Below are positions 23,127 through 31,104 of a DNA stretch of 64,000 nt, one piece after another. Both the position numbers and the translations under genes were made by a program. Positions within the stretch are counted from its first letter, which is position 1; each line of letters opens with the position of its first letter. The DNA is from Pseudomonas sp. MH9.2 (GTDB taxonomy: Bacteria; Pseudomonadota; Gammaproteobacteria; Pseudomonadales; Pseudomonadaceae). Below the pieces are notes generated by a model. It was not told where the DNA came from. It saw only the letters and a list, made by a program, of their open reading frames with translations, and made no database searches. The stretch is taken from NCBI RefSeq assembly GCF_034353875.1, contig NZ_CP133784.1:1550001-1614000 (forward strand). Reading direction: 5' to 3'.

Positions 23127-23192
23127 AACTTTCACTGATGCAGCTTGGCAACAGGCTGCATTGGGAAAGCAACCCCACTCAGAGGTAACACC

Positions 23193-23627
23193 ATGTTAGG
23201 CAAATTGTTCGGCAAGAAAACCGGTCAGGCTCGCGCCGCAGTGGCCAAGCTGGCAAACCGCGATCTGATGGAGGCTGTGGTTTACGGAGCAATCTACGTC
23301 GCTGCAGCTGATGGCGACCTCGAGGAAAGCGAACTGAGCAAGGTTGAGACCATTCTCAGCAACAACCCATCGCTTCAAGGCTTCGGTGCAGAGCTGTCGA
23401 ACACCATCGACCGCGCCAAGACTGACTTCAAGTCAGGTGCGCGCATCCTGCGCCAAAACGCGGAGAAAGAACTTGGTGACCTAGCTCACAGCCCTGCTGA
23501 GGCGCTGACAGTGCTCAACATCATGCTCACCGTGGCAGAAGCTGACGGCGAGATCGAACCGACAGAAATGGTAGCGCTTGAGCGTAGCGCCAAGTTGCTC
23601 GGACTCAACCTTAAAGACCACCTGTAA
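23193..23627 (+). CDS. TerB-family protein (144 aa)
   Basis: TerB/tellurite-resistance helical domain: ANRDLMEAVVYGAIYVAAADGDLEESELSKVETIL (about 22-57) and the matching VLNIMLTVAEADGEIEPTEMVALERSAKLLGL (about 108-139). Both carry the acidic D-G-x-E/I-x-x-x-E metal-binding loops of the family. The chosen ATG at 23193 (GAGGT upstream) follows other in-frame codons that are too far from an RBS. TerB domains occur in stress and phage-defence settings; its role in this prophage is unknown. Confidence 0.85.
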   Translation: MLGKLFGKKTGQARAAVAKLANRDLMEAVVYGAIYVAAADGDLEESELSKVETILSNNPSLQGFGAELSNTIDRAKTDFKSGARILRQNAEKELGDLAHSPAEALTVLNIMLTVAEADGEIEPTEMVALERSAKLLGLNLKDHL

Positions 23628-23629
23628 CC

Positions 23630-23797
23630 GTGCTGTGCGCGCTCAGCAACAAGGTCCGGCGCTGGGCAGCCTTCGGGCTTGCCGGCGGCGTGGTGTTCGT
23701 CGATTCAGCAAGTCGCATCCTCTCAATGGTGGGAGACCTGATCCTAGTGTCGCTACTGCTGATAGTGCTGATGGCCGGCAACTCAAAGAAAGGGTGA
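23630..23797 (+). CDS. Small membrane protein (55 aa)
   Basis: GTG start two bases after the TerB stop. It begins MLCALSNKVRRWAAFGLAGG and ends LMAGNSKKG. A basic N-terminus, a short hydrophobic Gly/Ala/Val stretch (about 13-24) and a strong hydrophobic helix (about 33-49) are visible. The stop is 4 nt before the next ATG. Tight spacing on both sides supports it although no clear RBS is seen. Not recognised. Confidence 0.55.
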   Translation: MLCALSNKVRRWAAFGLAGGVVFVDSASRILSMVGDLILVSLLLIVLMAGNSKKG

Positions 23798-23801
23798 TGA
23801 C

Positions 23802-24155
23802 ATGTTCAAGCTCTTGTCCAGGTTATTCGGCCGCAAGCCACCCGCCGTAACTCCCGCAGAGAAACACGCTCCGCCAGCCCGGTCGCCGCGAGGCACGGTA
23901 GGCAACCCCAGCCGCGCTGCTCGAAGCGAAAGCATCCTGTCGTCGACGGTCAGTCAGCCGAATCACGATGACATTTACACCAACCCCCTACACCCGCTGA
24001 ACCCAACCAGTCAGATGATCTACAGCGCAAGCGACGACACGCCTTCACGCTCGCACTGTAGCGGGTACAGCGGCGGCGACAGTTACAGCAGCAGTGACAG
24101 TTCGAGTTGTTCGTCGAGCGATAGCAGCTCTTCCAGCTCAAGCAGCAGCGACTGA
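23802..24155 (+). CDS. Ser-rich low-complexity protein (117 aa)
   Basis: Starts MFKLLSRLFGRKPPAVTPAE, a short amphipathic, possibly membrane-binding helix, then a Pro/Ser-rich middle. The last 28 residues are almost only Ser, Asp, Gly and Cys, ending in an uninterrupted run of Ser before the final Asp. RBS AAGGG. Ser/Asp tails like this are seen in small proteins of unknown function in Pseudomonas prophages. It may be an anchoring or phosphoacceptor tail; this is speculation. Confidence 0.65.
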   Translation: MFKLLSRLFGRKPPAVTPAEKHAPPARSPRGTVGNPSRAARSESILSSTVSQPNHDDIYTNPLHPLNPTSQMIYSASDDTPSRSHCSGYSGGDSYSSSDSSSCSSSDSSSSSSSSSD

Positions 24156-24216
24156 TCAACCAGCGCCACGTCAGCCTGACGTTAACTGCCCGAGCACCTG
24201 GTACTCCCCAGCACCA

Positions 24217-24375
24217 GGCCGCATCGGAGTGTGATCTGTTTTGAAGTCCGCAGCAGGACGAGGATGAAGCCAGCGATCAAGCAGCCCCTGGCGGTGAGCT
24301 TTTGTAGCGTTGCGAGTTGAACGGCGGGCTGTTGAAGCGACCGCACCTCCGATCAGATCACACCCCGATGCGGAC
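24217..24375. repeat. Long inverted repeat enclosing 115 bp
   Basis: Left arm 24217-24238 contains CGCATCGGAGTGTGATCTG; right arm 24354-24375 contains CAGATCACACCCCGATGCG. They pair over 22 bases with two mismatches and enclose 115 bp without an obvious gene. The element lies between the Ser-rich gene and the next coding region. It could be a structured RNA, a decayed mobile element or a protein-binding site. Confidence 0.7.
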
Positions 24376-24618
24376 GAAATCGCGGCCTATAACCGCCCAC
24401 CTTCATCAACTCCGAACAACCCTAAGAGGATTTACAGCCATGTAAACGTCAATTACCGGGTCCGCCATATGCGCGCCAGGTCAGGTTCACATACGGAGGT
24501 GTTAGTGAGCCAAACAGAGCCCAGTTACGACTGGGCTTTTTATTGCCCGCATTTATTCGAATACGCGCTCAGGTCGAGCAAGCATTCGAATAGACGTGAA
24601 CCAACAAGAGGATCAGCC
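24376..24618 (+). other. Intergenic region with a gene-start-like duplication
   Basis: There is no convincing gene. An AGAGGAT...CAGCCATG...TCAATT string at 24424-24454 is followed at once by a stop, and closely resembles the true gene start at 24608-24632; it looks like a relic or duplicated translation start. GGAGGT-gtta-GTG at 24495-24507 opens a frame that joins the 24619 gene but runs through a terminator. Confidence 0.45.
24519..24541 (+). terminator. Terminator upstream of the 24,619 gene
   Basis: GCCCAG-TTACGA-CTGGGC followed by T5. It stands in the left operon and would attenuate transcription of the downstream accessory genes unless polymerase is antiterminated. Confidence 0.75.
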
Positions 24619-24906
24619 ATGCACCCATCAATTCAGCAGAGAGTGGACGGCGTTAAAGCCCTTCACGTCCGCTCCAGTATCGCCACAGCAGCTTTCTACG
24701 CCTTGATTGGCAGGGACGCACCTGCACAAGCCGTTCGCTATCAGGTCACGACCAAGGGCCCGAAGGCATACCACATCATCGAGCTGTCGACCGGCAAGGT
24801 GAAGGGATTCCGGTTTAGCTGGAAGGATGCGGTCAACTTCGCTCAGCAGCTTGAGGCAAAAGCCGACGGCGTCGTTGTTGTGTTGTCGGAAGGTGCACAG
24901 CAATGA
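24619..24906 (+). CDS. Phage protein of unknown function (95 aa)
   Basis: Starts MHPSIQQRVDGVKALHVRSS. The second half (YQVTTKGPKAYHIIELSTGKVKGFRFSWKDAVNFAQQLE) looks like a small alpha/beta domain. ATG 24619 has AAGAGGAT upstream. The frame could start at GTG 24505, which has a better RBS, but that would place a terminator inside the gene. Its stop overlaps the next start (ATGA). Not recognised. Confidence 0.65.
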   Translation: MHPSIQQRVDGVKALHVRSSIATAAFYALIGRDAPAQAVRYQVTTKGPKAYHIIELSTGKVKGFRFSWKDAVNFAQQLEAKADGVVVVLSEGAQQ

Positions 24907-25217
24907 TCGGCGTACCAATGCCTGACCCTCGGCACAAGACCATCGCTGACCTCAGCGCCCAGATCGACTACTTCCTTGCTACCGGCAAGAAGATTCAGGA
25001 CATACCGCGCGGCGTCAGCGCCAGCGCGACATTCTCCGGTACCACCACCTACTCCGAAAAGCTTAGGGCGCGGCGCGATGCCAAAGCACCTGAACTGAGA
25101 AAGCATGCCGATGCCGGGCTGACCGTTGCGGAAGCAGCAAAGGCCGTGGGCATCCACGTAAAAACCGTAGCCCTTATTGCCAGGGAAAACGGCTTCACCT
25201 TCAGCAAGAAGACTTGA
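24903..25217 (+). CDS. Phage protein with HTH-like end (104 aa)
   Basis: The first part (PRHKTIADLSAQIDYFLATGKKIQDIPRGVSA) is common in small Pseudomonas phage regulators. The end, LRKHADAGLTVAEAAKAVGIHVKTVALIARENGFTF (about 66-101), has the pattern of a helix-turn-helix. It overlaps the previous stop. It is probably DNA binding; its target is unknown. Confidence 0.7.
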   Translation: MIGVPMPDPRHKTIADLSAQIDYFLATGKKIQDIPRGVSASATFSGTTTYSEKLRARRDAKAPELRKHADAGLTVAEAAKAVGIHVKTVALIARENGFTFSKKT

Positions 25218-25311
25218 TGCGCCGGATCAACACCAAAGTGCACCGCCGTCGTCGACAACCTCAACTCAATCTTCCACCCAGCGGGCTCAACGCCCTCCCG
25301 GAGAATCATCC

Positions 25312-25659
25312 ATGCCCATCGCAACCGATACCGCCGAGTTCCTCGAGGAGCTGAATGGCGGCGCCTTCGCCAGCCAGATCGGCCACGCCCTTTCCGAAGT
25401 CGCCGCCGGTGTCGTTGACCACGGCAAGGTCGGGAAGCTGGTCATCACCCTGGACTTCGCCCAGATCGGCGAATCGAGCCAGGTGAAAATCAAGCACAAG
25501 CTCGACTACAAGGTGCCAACCAAGCGCGGTACCCGCAGCGAGAACACCAGCCTCGACACGCCGATGCACGTTGGCAGCGGCGGCAAGATAACGCTGTTTC
25601 CTGAGAAGCACGCCCAGCTGTTCAGCAAAGACCAGGCCCCGGTAATTCCCCGCACCTGA
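25312..25659 (+). CDS. Conserved phage protein paired with DUF2303 (115 aa)
   Basis: Begins MPIATDTAEFLEELNGGAFA. Blocks IGHALSEVAAGVVDHGKVGKLVITLDF and VKIKHKLDYKVPTKRGTRSE recur in proteins encoded next to DUF2303 in Pseudomonas and other proteobacterial phages (from memory). RBS GGAG precedes ATG at 25312. Together with the next gene it may form a DNA-metabolism module, but no activity is known. Confidence 0.75.
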   Translation: MPIATDTAEFLEELNGGAFASQIGHALSEVAAGVVDHGKVGKLVITLDFAQIGESSQVKIKHKLDYKVPTKRGTRSENTSLDTPMHVGSGGKITLFPEKHAQLFSKDQAPVIPRT

Positions 25660-25699
25660 TCATCCGCAATGCCCTCCCTTCCACATTGAGATTTGACGA

Positions 25700-26515
25700 A
25701 TGTCCCTCACCCCTGAAGCAATTCAACTGATCACCAACACCGCGCTGATCGCCACCGGCAAACCGCTGGGTACGTTCATGCCGACCGCCATTCTTCCGGA
25801 AGGCGCCAAGATCTTTGACCTGGAGCGCTTCGCCGCTGGCCGCAGCCGCTTCCGTGGCACCTTCTCCACAAACTCCCTGCTGGACTTCGGTAAGTACGTC
25901 ACCGACCGAGCCGTGGTAAATGCTCAAGGCTTCATTGATCAGGACGAAATGTCCTGCCTGGTGATGTTCAACATCGGCGACGCCGCGAACCCTGGTCACG
26001 CCGACGACCGCGCGGCGCTGAAGCTAAAACCCACGGCTGGTTACAAGGCAGTTCGGGAGATTGGCGGGCGCACCCTATCGCAGAGGGAATTGAGCGACTG
26101 GATCGAGGACTGGAACGCGTCGCTGACGGCTGTCGGTGAGGACCTGCAGGACATCAGTATCGTGAAGGCGATCGCAGCAGTGCGCACCATCACCATCAAG
26201 GCATCGTCGGAAAGCGATCATACCGTGCGTGAGACCGGCGCCAGCCGCAGCGCGATGGACGCTATCGAGGCCAGCAGCAAAGAAACGCTGCCTACTTCCT
26301 TGGTGTTCTCGGTGGTGCCGTTCGAAGGCCTCAGCGTGCGCGAAATCGTGCTGCGTATCTCGGTCATCACCAGCGGCGCGCAACCAGCGCTGAAGCTGCG
26401 CTGGATCGGCGAAGAGGTTCAGCGCGAGGAGATCGCCCAGGAGTTCAAGTCGGTGCTCGAAGCTCAAGTAGGTGAGGCGGCCAAGCTGGCACTTGGCACA
26501 TTCAGCCCGAACTGA
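25700..26515 (+). CDS. DUF2303 family protein (271 aa)
   Basis: Full-length DUF2303. Typical blocks are LERFAAGRSRFRGTFSTNSLLDFGKYV (about 41-67), SCLVMFNIGDAANPGHADDRAAL (about 84-106), LSQRELSDWIEDWN, and a beta-rich C-terminus. The family is found in phage early regions beside recombination or replication genes. Function is not established. It is encoded 40 bp after its usual partner. Confidence 0.88.
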   Translation: MSLTPEAIQLITNTALIATGKPLGTFMPTAILPEGAKIFDLERFAAGRSRFRGTFSTNSLLDFGKYVTDRAVVNAQGFIDQDEMSCLVMFNIGDAANPGHADDRAALKLKPTAGYKAVREIGGRTLSQRELSDWIEDWNASLTAVGEDLQDISIVKAIAAVRTITIKASSESDHTVRETGASRSAMDAIEASSKETLPTSLVFSVVPFEGLSVREIVLRISVITSGAQPALKLRWIGEEVQREEIAQEFKSVLEAQVGEAAKLALGTFSPN

Positions 26516-26605
26516 CCCTCAGCGGCGCCCAATTGTAGATGGGGCGCCCCTCCCTTGCTCATCATTCAGAAAGAACCTAGCGACGAGATAATCGAGCAGA
26601 ACTGA
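26516..26605. other. Intergenic hairpin after DUF2303
   Basis: GGCGCCC and GGGCGCC at 26524-26549 can pair around an 11-base loop. There is no T tract. It separates the plus-strand operon from the convergent minus-strand gene. Confidence 0.35.
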
Positions 26606-26818
26606 TCAGCGGGACGAACTTTCAAAACTTCCAGGCAGCACAGGCGACCATTTTCCCTTTTTTTTCTTGGCTTTATTTCGGCGTTTATTGCTGGTCTTAC
26701 GCATCAGAGCGGACAACGCCTCTTCCGGTGTGATCGCGAATTTCTCTGACACACCATTTAGCTTCACGCCTTTCAGGCGGCTAACCAGTATCTCTTGCTG
26801 CTCAAGCTTCGACTTCAT
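26606..26818 (-). CDS. Small Lys-rich protein, possible moron (70 aa)
   Basis: Minus-strand gene inside the plus-strand left operon. It begins MKSKLEQQEILVSRLKGVKL and carries a strongly basic stretch at about 42-56 (SNKRRNKAKKKKGKW). RBS GAGG about 8 nt before ATG at 26818. The opposite orientation and low-GC, Lys-rich codons suggest a separately acquired gene. Not recognised; DNA or RNA binding would fit the charge. Confidence 0.5.
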   Translation of the reverse strand: MKSKLEQQEILVSRLKGVKLNGVSEKFAITPEEALSALMRKTSNKRRNKAKKKKGKWSPVLPGSFESSSR

Positions 26819-26914
26819 CCGTGAACCTCAACATTGAAGGGTTTCCGACTCTATAGCACACCACCCACTGTCGCATCCGGTCACGGAGGGCGGCGCCTAA
26901 CTGGAAATCCCCTC

Positions 26915-27169
26915 ATGTTCCGAAAAACATTCGAGGCACCAGGAACTTTTGATGCTTGGAAAGCGGCACGAAAATGGCTAGAAGAAAACGGCTACAGCTG
27001 CAGCGACACTTCTGCGATGCATCCCGTGGCTGTGCTCAAGGGCGACTGGTTAATTGCGAAATGGAAGAACCTCACGAAAAAGGAAATCGCCCAACTCGAC
27101 GGCATGGTCGATGGCAATTTCCGTGACGGGCCAGTCACGGTGACGCTGAAGGTCGAGCCAGCCGCCTAA
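26915..27169 (+). CDS. Phage protein of unknown function (84 aa)
   Basis: Starts MFRKTFEAPGTFDAWKAARK, with a helix rich in Trp and Lys, then a small alpha/beta pattern (MHPVAVLKGDWLIAKWKNLTKKEIAQLDGMVDG). ATG at 26915 has GGAA upstream. It is flanked by two minus-strand genes. Not recognised. Confidence 0.6.
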   Translation: MFRKTFEAPGTFDAWKAARKWLEENGYSCSDTSAMHPVAVLKGDWLIAKWKNLTKKEIAQLDGMVDGNFRDGPVTVTLKVEPAA

Positions 27170-27205
27170 CTCTTCCTCACCTATTGCACCGAATGCAGTG
27201 ACAAA

Positions 27206-27454
27206 TCAGTGCTTTCTGCTTTTCCCCAAGCCGAACGCCCCGATGGTTGTAGTTTCCGTTGGCGCTTTGAAATCGCCTCTGCTGAATTCAGGTTCGCTTC
27301 CAATCAGGCACTTTATCCGCTTCTCGCGGATTTTGGCTGGAAGCATTGATGCCATAACTTTCGCGCACTTGATTACGTGATTTTCCCAACGAGCCGCTCG
27401 GATTGATTGCTGACAGCCAGGGCAAAGTTTTAGCGGTTTCGCCGTCGATTTCAT
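27206..27454 (-). CDS. Small zinc-finger protein, possible moron (82 aa)
   Basis: Begins MKSTAKPLKLCPGCQQSIRA. CPGC...HVIKC (about 11-30) is a C-C-H-C zinc-finger pattern like prophage and plasmid single-knuckle proteins. The rest is basic (MLPAKIREKRIKCLIG). Weak RBS. It lies on the minus strand after the membrane-protein gene at 27,562 and may share its transcript. Confidence 0.55.
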   Translation of the reverse strand: MKSTAKPLKLCPGCQQSIRAARWENHVIKCAKVMASMLPAKIREKRIKCLIGSEPEFSRGDFKAPTETTTIGAFGLGKSRKH

Positions 27455-27561
27455 CAGTATTCTCGCTTCAGGTGGAGCTGAACACAAATACCCCACTTCT
27501 ACGAATCACGACATTCAAAATAGTGGGGAAGGTTGATTTGGGCTGAACGCAGCGAGTCCAT

Positions 27562-28044
27562 TTAAGAAATACGATTGATCTCTTCGAGTAGTCGATTGCG
27601 TGCCAGAAAAATAAGCCTATACCACTTATCGTGTTCACTGCTCCCAAAATACAGCTCGATTCTGGGTTCGCCTTCAATTGACGACTCAGCAGCTTGAAGT
27701 GCGTCACGGATAGTAGATACCGGTTCAATCAAAGAGGCGTGCGGCAAACTCATCAAATCGATTTTTTTGAAGATCGATGAAACACCGACGAGCATTCTCG
27801 CCGCATCGCGTACGGTGATTTCTGCGGGATTTGGTTTTGCTGCCCTGAGCGCTCTATCGGAAATGACCTTCAAAAACTCGCAGTCGCGCTCGAATCTTAT
27901 TCGTTCATTTTTAAGCTGCTCGCGTTTTTGACTTGAGGCCACGCGTACCGCAACTAGGATTGCAAGTATCGATCCTAGAGCCTGGACCCAAGACGCCAGG
28001 CCCGGGTGATGCTCAATCCAGTAAGAAATACTTTCCCAGCTCAT
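27562..28044 (-). CDS. Single-pass membrane protein, possible moron (160 aa)
   Basis: The N-terminus SYWIEHHPGLASWVQALGSILAILVAVRVAS (7-37) is one membrane helix, followed by a charged helical cytoplasmic domain (KREQLKNERIRFERDCEFLKVISDRAL...). The layout resembles small prophage-encoded membrane proteins, some of which block superinfection, but no family is recognised. It is on the minus strand, divergent from the methyltransferase 47 bp away, so it can be expressed independently in the lysogen. Confidence 0.7.
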   Translation of the reverse strand: MSWESISYWIEHHPGLASWVQALGSILAILVAVRVASSQKREQLKNERIRFERDCEFLKVISDRALRAAKPNPAEITVRDAARMLVGVSSIFKKIDLMSLPHASLIEPVSTIRDALQAAESSIEGEPRIELYFGSSEHDKWYRLIFLARNRLLEEINRIS

Positions 28045-28091
28045 AACCCACTCCCCTGCAGATCCCGGAACTATACCGGCGAGGATCCCCT

Positions 28092-30023
28092 ATGTCCGCT
28101 TACCAGAAGAAACACCCCTTTGATTTCAAAACTCAGTACGGCCTTGGCTTCAACCCGCAAGACGATGAAATCCTGGTGGACTTCTTCTGTGGTGGCGGTG
28201 GCGCCGGTACCGGGCTGGAAATTGGCCTTGGCCGCGCAGTGACCGTGGCAAAAAACCACAACCCCGCAGCGATCAGCATGCACACTGTCAACCACCCGCA
28301 TACCAGGCACTACACGACTGATGTGTTCGAGGGTGATCCCGACACCGAATGCGGCGGCAAGGCTGTTGGCTGGTTCCATATGTCGCCAGACTGTACGCAT
28401 CACAGCCAGGCAGCCGGTGGCCAGCCGCGCAAGCGCGAGATCCGTAACCTGTCATGGATTGGCCTCAAATGGGCCGGCAAGAAGCAACCTCGGGTGATCA
28501 GCCTGGAGAACGTGAAGCAGATCCTTCAGTGGGGTCCGCTGATTGCGAAACGATGCAAAGACACTGGGCCCGTCGTTAAACTGGGCGGCGGTGTCGCTGT
28601 ACCAGGTGAGGTCGTTCCGCTCGAGCAGCAATTCCTGATACCCGATCCGAAACGCAAAGGCCAGACCTGGTCGCGATTCGTTGCCGAGCTGCAGGGCATG
28701 GGCTACGTCGTCGAATGGCGCGTGATCAAGGCCTGCGACTTCGGCGCGCCGACCAGCCGTGAGCGCCTATTCATGATTGCTCGGTGTGATGGCCAGCCAG
28801 TCGTATGGCCAGAGCCAACCCATGCGAAGAAACCGGCAAAGGGTCAGCTTCCATGGCGCACCGCCGCCGAGTGCATCGACTTCAGCGACTTAGGCAAAAG
28901 CATTTTTGGACGGAAGAAGGATCTGGCACCCGCCACGCTCCGCCGTGTAGCGAAGGGCATGAAGAAGTTCGTCATCGACAACCCGAAACCTTTCATCGTG
29001 CCGATCGCGAACTGGTCGACCGAGACAGTGCAGTCGATGGATGAGCCGTTGCGCACTATTACCTCCTACCCGAAAGGCGGCGCGTTCTCCGTTGTCAGCC
29101 CGATCATCGCGCCAGCAACCCACCAAGGCAGCGACCGGATCAACGATCCGCTTGAACCGCTTCCGACGATCACTTGCGCCAACCGCGGCGAACTCACACT
29201 GATCAGCCCTACCCTGATCCAAACCGGTTACGGCGAGCGCAATGGTCAACAACCGCGAGTTCCGGGGCTTAACCAACCGCTCGGTACCGTTGTTGCTGGT
29301 GGCGTTAAGCACGCTCTGGTCAGCACCTTCATGGCGCAGATGAACGGCGGTTTCAATACCACCGACGCCAAGGGCGTCGATGAGCCCATGACCACCGTGA
29401 CGAACACCGGCGGCCAACAGCAGCTGGTTGCCGCCAACCTGGTGCACTTTCGCGGTAACTGCGATGCCCGGGATCTGACCGAGCCTCTGCACACTGTAAG
29501 CGCAAGCGGAACTCACCACGGCCTGGCCAGTGCATTTCTCGAGCGCCAGTTCGGCGCCAGCATCGGCCAGTGCATTGACGAGCCAGCGCCAACTATTACG
29601 GCGGGCGGCGGCGGGAAGAGCTCTCTGGTTTCATTCCAGCTTTCACCCGAACACGAAGAAGGTGCCCTGCGGGTTGCGGCATTCCTGATCAGCTACTACG
29701 GTACCGAGAACATGAGTGGACTCAACAAGCCAGCGCCAACCATAACCACGAAGGATCGACTGGCCTTGGTCACCGTGATGGTGAAGGGGACGCCTTACGT
29801 GATCGTCGACATCCGCCTTCGGATGCTGCAACCGGCTGAGCTGTACCGAGCGCAGGGATTTCCCGCCGACTACATCATCGACAAGGGCGCAGACGGCAAG
29901 CCGTTCACCAAGACCCAGCAGGTGCACATGTGCGGTAACAGCGTCAGCCCTCCGCCTATGGCTGCGTTGGCCCGGGCGAACGATCCATGGCGAGCAACTC
30001 AGAGTCAGGCAGCCGCAGCCTGA
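28092..30023 (+). CDS. C5 cytosine DNA methyltransferase with internal repeats (643 aa)
   Basis: Transfers methyl from S-adenosylmethionine to cytosine C5. Motif I is VDFFCGGGGAGTG (29-41). The catalytic Cys101 is in SPDCTHHS, the phage-type variant of the PCQ motif. ENV (139-141) is motif VI, TSRERLFMIA motif VIII, and GNSVSPPP near the end motif X. Between about 315 and 575 are seven imperfect repeats of a (D/N)EP-x-x-TIT/V ... LV unit of 25-45 residues, where the target-recognition domain should be. No restriction partner is seen. It probably protects phage DNA from host restriction. Confidence 0.92.
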   Translation: MSAYQKKHPFDFKTQYGLGFNPQDDEILVDFFCGGGGAGTGLEIGLGRAVTVAKNHNPAAISMHTVNHPHTRHYTTDVFEGDPDTECGGKAVGWFHMSPDCTHHSQAAGGQPRKREIRNLSWIGLKWAGKKQPRVISLENVKQILQWGPLIAKRCKDTGPVVKLGGGVAVPGEVVPLEQQFLIPDPKRKGQTWSRFVAELQGMGYVVEWRVIKACDFGAPTSRERLFMIARCDGQPVVWPEPTHAKKPAKGQLPWRTAAECIDFSDLGKSIFGRKKDLAPATLRRVAKGMKKFVIDNPKPFIVPIANWSTETVQSMDEPLRTITSYPKGGAFSVVSPIIAPATHQGSDRINDPLEPLPTITCANRGELTLISPTLIQTGYGERNGQQPRVPGLNQPLGTVVAGGVKHALVSTFMAQMNGGFNTTDAKGVDEPMTTVTNTGGQQQLVAANLVHFRGNCDARDLTEPLHTVSASGTHHGLASAFLERQFGASIGQCIDEPAPTITAGGGGKSSLVSFQLSPEHEEGALRVAAFLISYYGTENMSGLNKPAPTITTKDRLALVTVMVKGTPYVIVDIRLRMLQPAELYRAQGFPADYIIDKGADGKPFTKTQQVHMCGNSVSPPPMAALARANDPWRATQSQAAAA

Positions 30024-30033
30024 CCCACACTCT

Positions 30034-30428
30034 CCTATTGCGCAGAAAGCCGTAGCACTATCATTTCAACGAATCACGCAACTACCTGACATCTACCCAA
30101 CCAAGAACATCAGAAAGATCGGCATAGAGACTAATAAGTTTGGATGCCAGGTCAATGCCGTGCAGCTTTGCATCTCTGAAGGTCTGCCACTCGCCAGTCG
30201 TTTCGCCGAGCTTTGCGTAACTCTCTCCATCCTTCACCCAAATGACAATTCCGATAGGCGCCACGCTTTTCGGGTCACCCCAGACGAAATCAATCTTTGC
30301 TTGCTCTCCAGTTGGATGGATGTAATCCACTGGATAGGGCCTTGCTGCATCTGAATGCATATCGTTCTCCCTGATCTGGATCCATGCTGAATTACATCAA
30401 TAGACCACAACCTAAAATCACGCCAGTC
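30034..30428. repeat. 395-bp duplicated module, copy 1
   Basis: It runs from CCTATTGCGC to CACGCCAGTC and aligns without gaps to 31105-31499 at an offset of 1071 bp. It holds the 92-aa gene, its 3' flank and the divergent leader. Confidence 0.85.
30082..30360 (-). CDS. 92-aa phage protein, duplicate A
   Basis: Starts MHSDAARPYPVDYIHPTGEQ. Central block AKIDFVWGDPKSVAPIGIVIWVK and a helical end (DLASKLISLYADLSDVLGW). About 56 of 92 residues match the second copy by my count. It is convergent with the methyltransferase gene and divergent from the 30,456 gene. Not recognised. The conservation of length and core suggests both copies are kept functional. Confidence 0.7.
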   Translation of the reverse strand: MHSDAARPYPVDYIHPTGEQAKIDFVWGDPKSVAPIGIVIWVKDGESYAKLGETTGEWQTFRDAKLHGIDLASKLISLYADLSDVLGWVDVR

Positions 30429-30455
30429 CGGGCATGACCCGGTATAGGACGCCCC

Positions 30456-31094
30456 ATGCCCACAGAAAACAAAATCGCTGAGCCACTGAAGGTTGAGCGT
30501 TCGACAGTGACGAAGCTGGTGATCACTGGCGCACCTCGGCTCGACCCGATCACCGTGTTCCTCGAGGACTTCGGCCGCCGCGATTGCCCGACCGAATCGA
30601 ACCCGAACTATCAGACCGCCCAGGGCAAGATCACCATCAACTGCTGGGATAAGAGCTGGAACGCCTACTGGGGCGGGATGGGACCGCGCACTGTTTCAGA
30701 GTTCGTCGTCAACTGCGGCTGGGACTACGTCTTGAACTGCCTGGATCGAGGGATCAGCAGCACGCGATTCAACGGTGACGCGCTCCATACCTTCGCTAAA
30801 AAGTGCATCGTCCAGCGCCGTCGCCAGCAGACCGGGCGCCACGAATGGGAACTTGGCGAACTGAGCAAAAGCGAGGCCCGCGAGCTTTGGAATGATATCG
30901 GTGTTCTGAGTAACATCGAGACGCCAAACGAATGCTGGCATCACGGTAAGCCTCTGACAGAGCTATTCGGTGATGAATGGCATTACTCACTTGATGGTAA
31001 TGCCATCGAGGAAAACCACGATTTCACATATCTGCGCCGTATCGTCGAAGCGGTACAGCAAGCGCTCGCAGAACCCGTTGCCACAGCCACATAA
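30456..31094 (+). CDS. Phage protein of unknown function (212 aa)
   Basis: Starts MPTENKIAEPLKVERSTVTK. Aromatic-rich central block ITINCWDKSWNAYWGGMGPRTVSEFVVNCGWDYVLNCL (about 53-90) and the later NETPNECWHHGKPL-like region with FGDEWHYSLDGNAIEENHDFTYLRRIV. It looks like a globular enzyme or binding protein of a type seen in Pseudomonas and Enterobacteria phages. It lies between the two copies of the duplicated 92-aa gene. Confidence 0.7.
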   Translation: MPTENKIAEPLKVERSTVTKLVITGAPRLDPITVFLEDFGRRDCPTESNPNYQTAQGKITINCWDKSWNAYWGGMGPRTVSEFVVNCGWDYVLNCLDRGISSTRFNGDALHTFAKKCIVQRRRQQTGRHEWELGELSKSEARELWNDIGVLSNIETPNECWHHGKPLTELFGDEWHYSLDGNAIEENHDFTYLRRIVEAVQQALAEPVATAT

Positions 31095-31104
31095 CCTGGC
31101 CTCA

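Noticed and set aside
24310..24618. Long N-terminal extension of the 24,619 gene
   Set aside because: It crosses the inverted repeat arm and a terminator; only the GTG at 24505 remains as a weak alternative.
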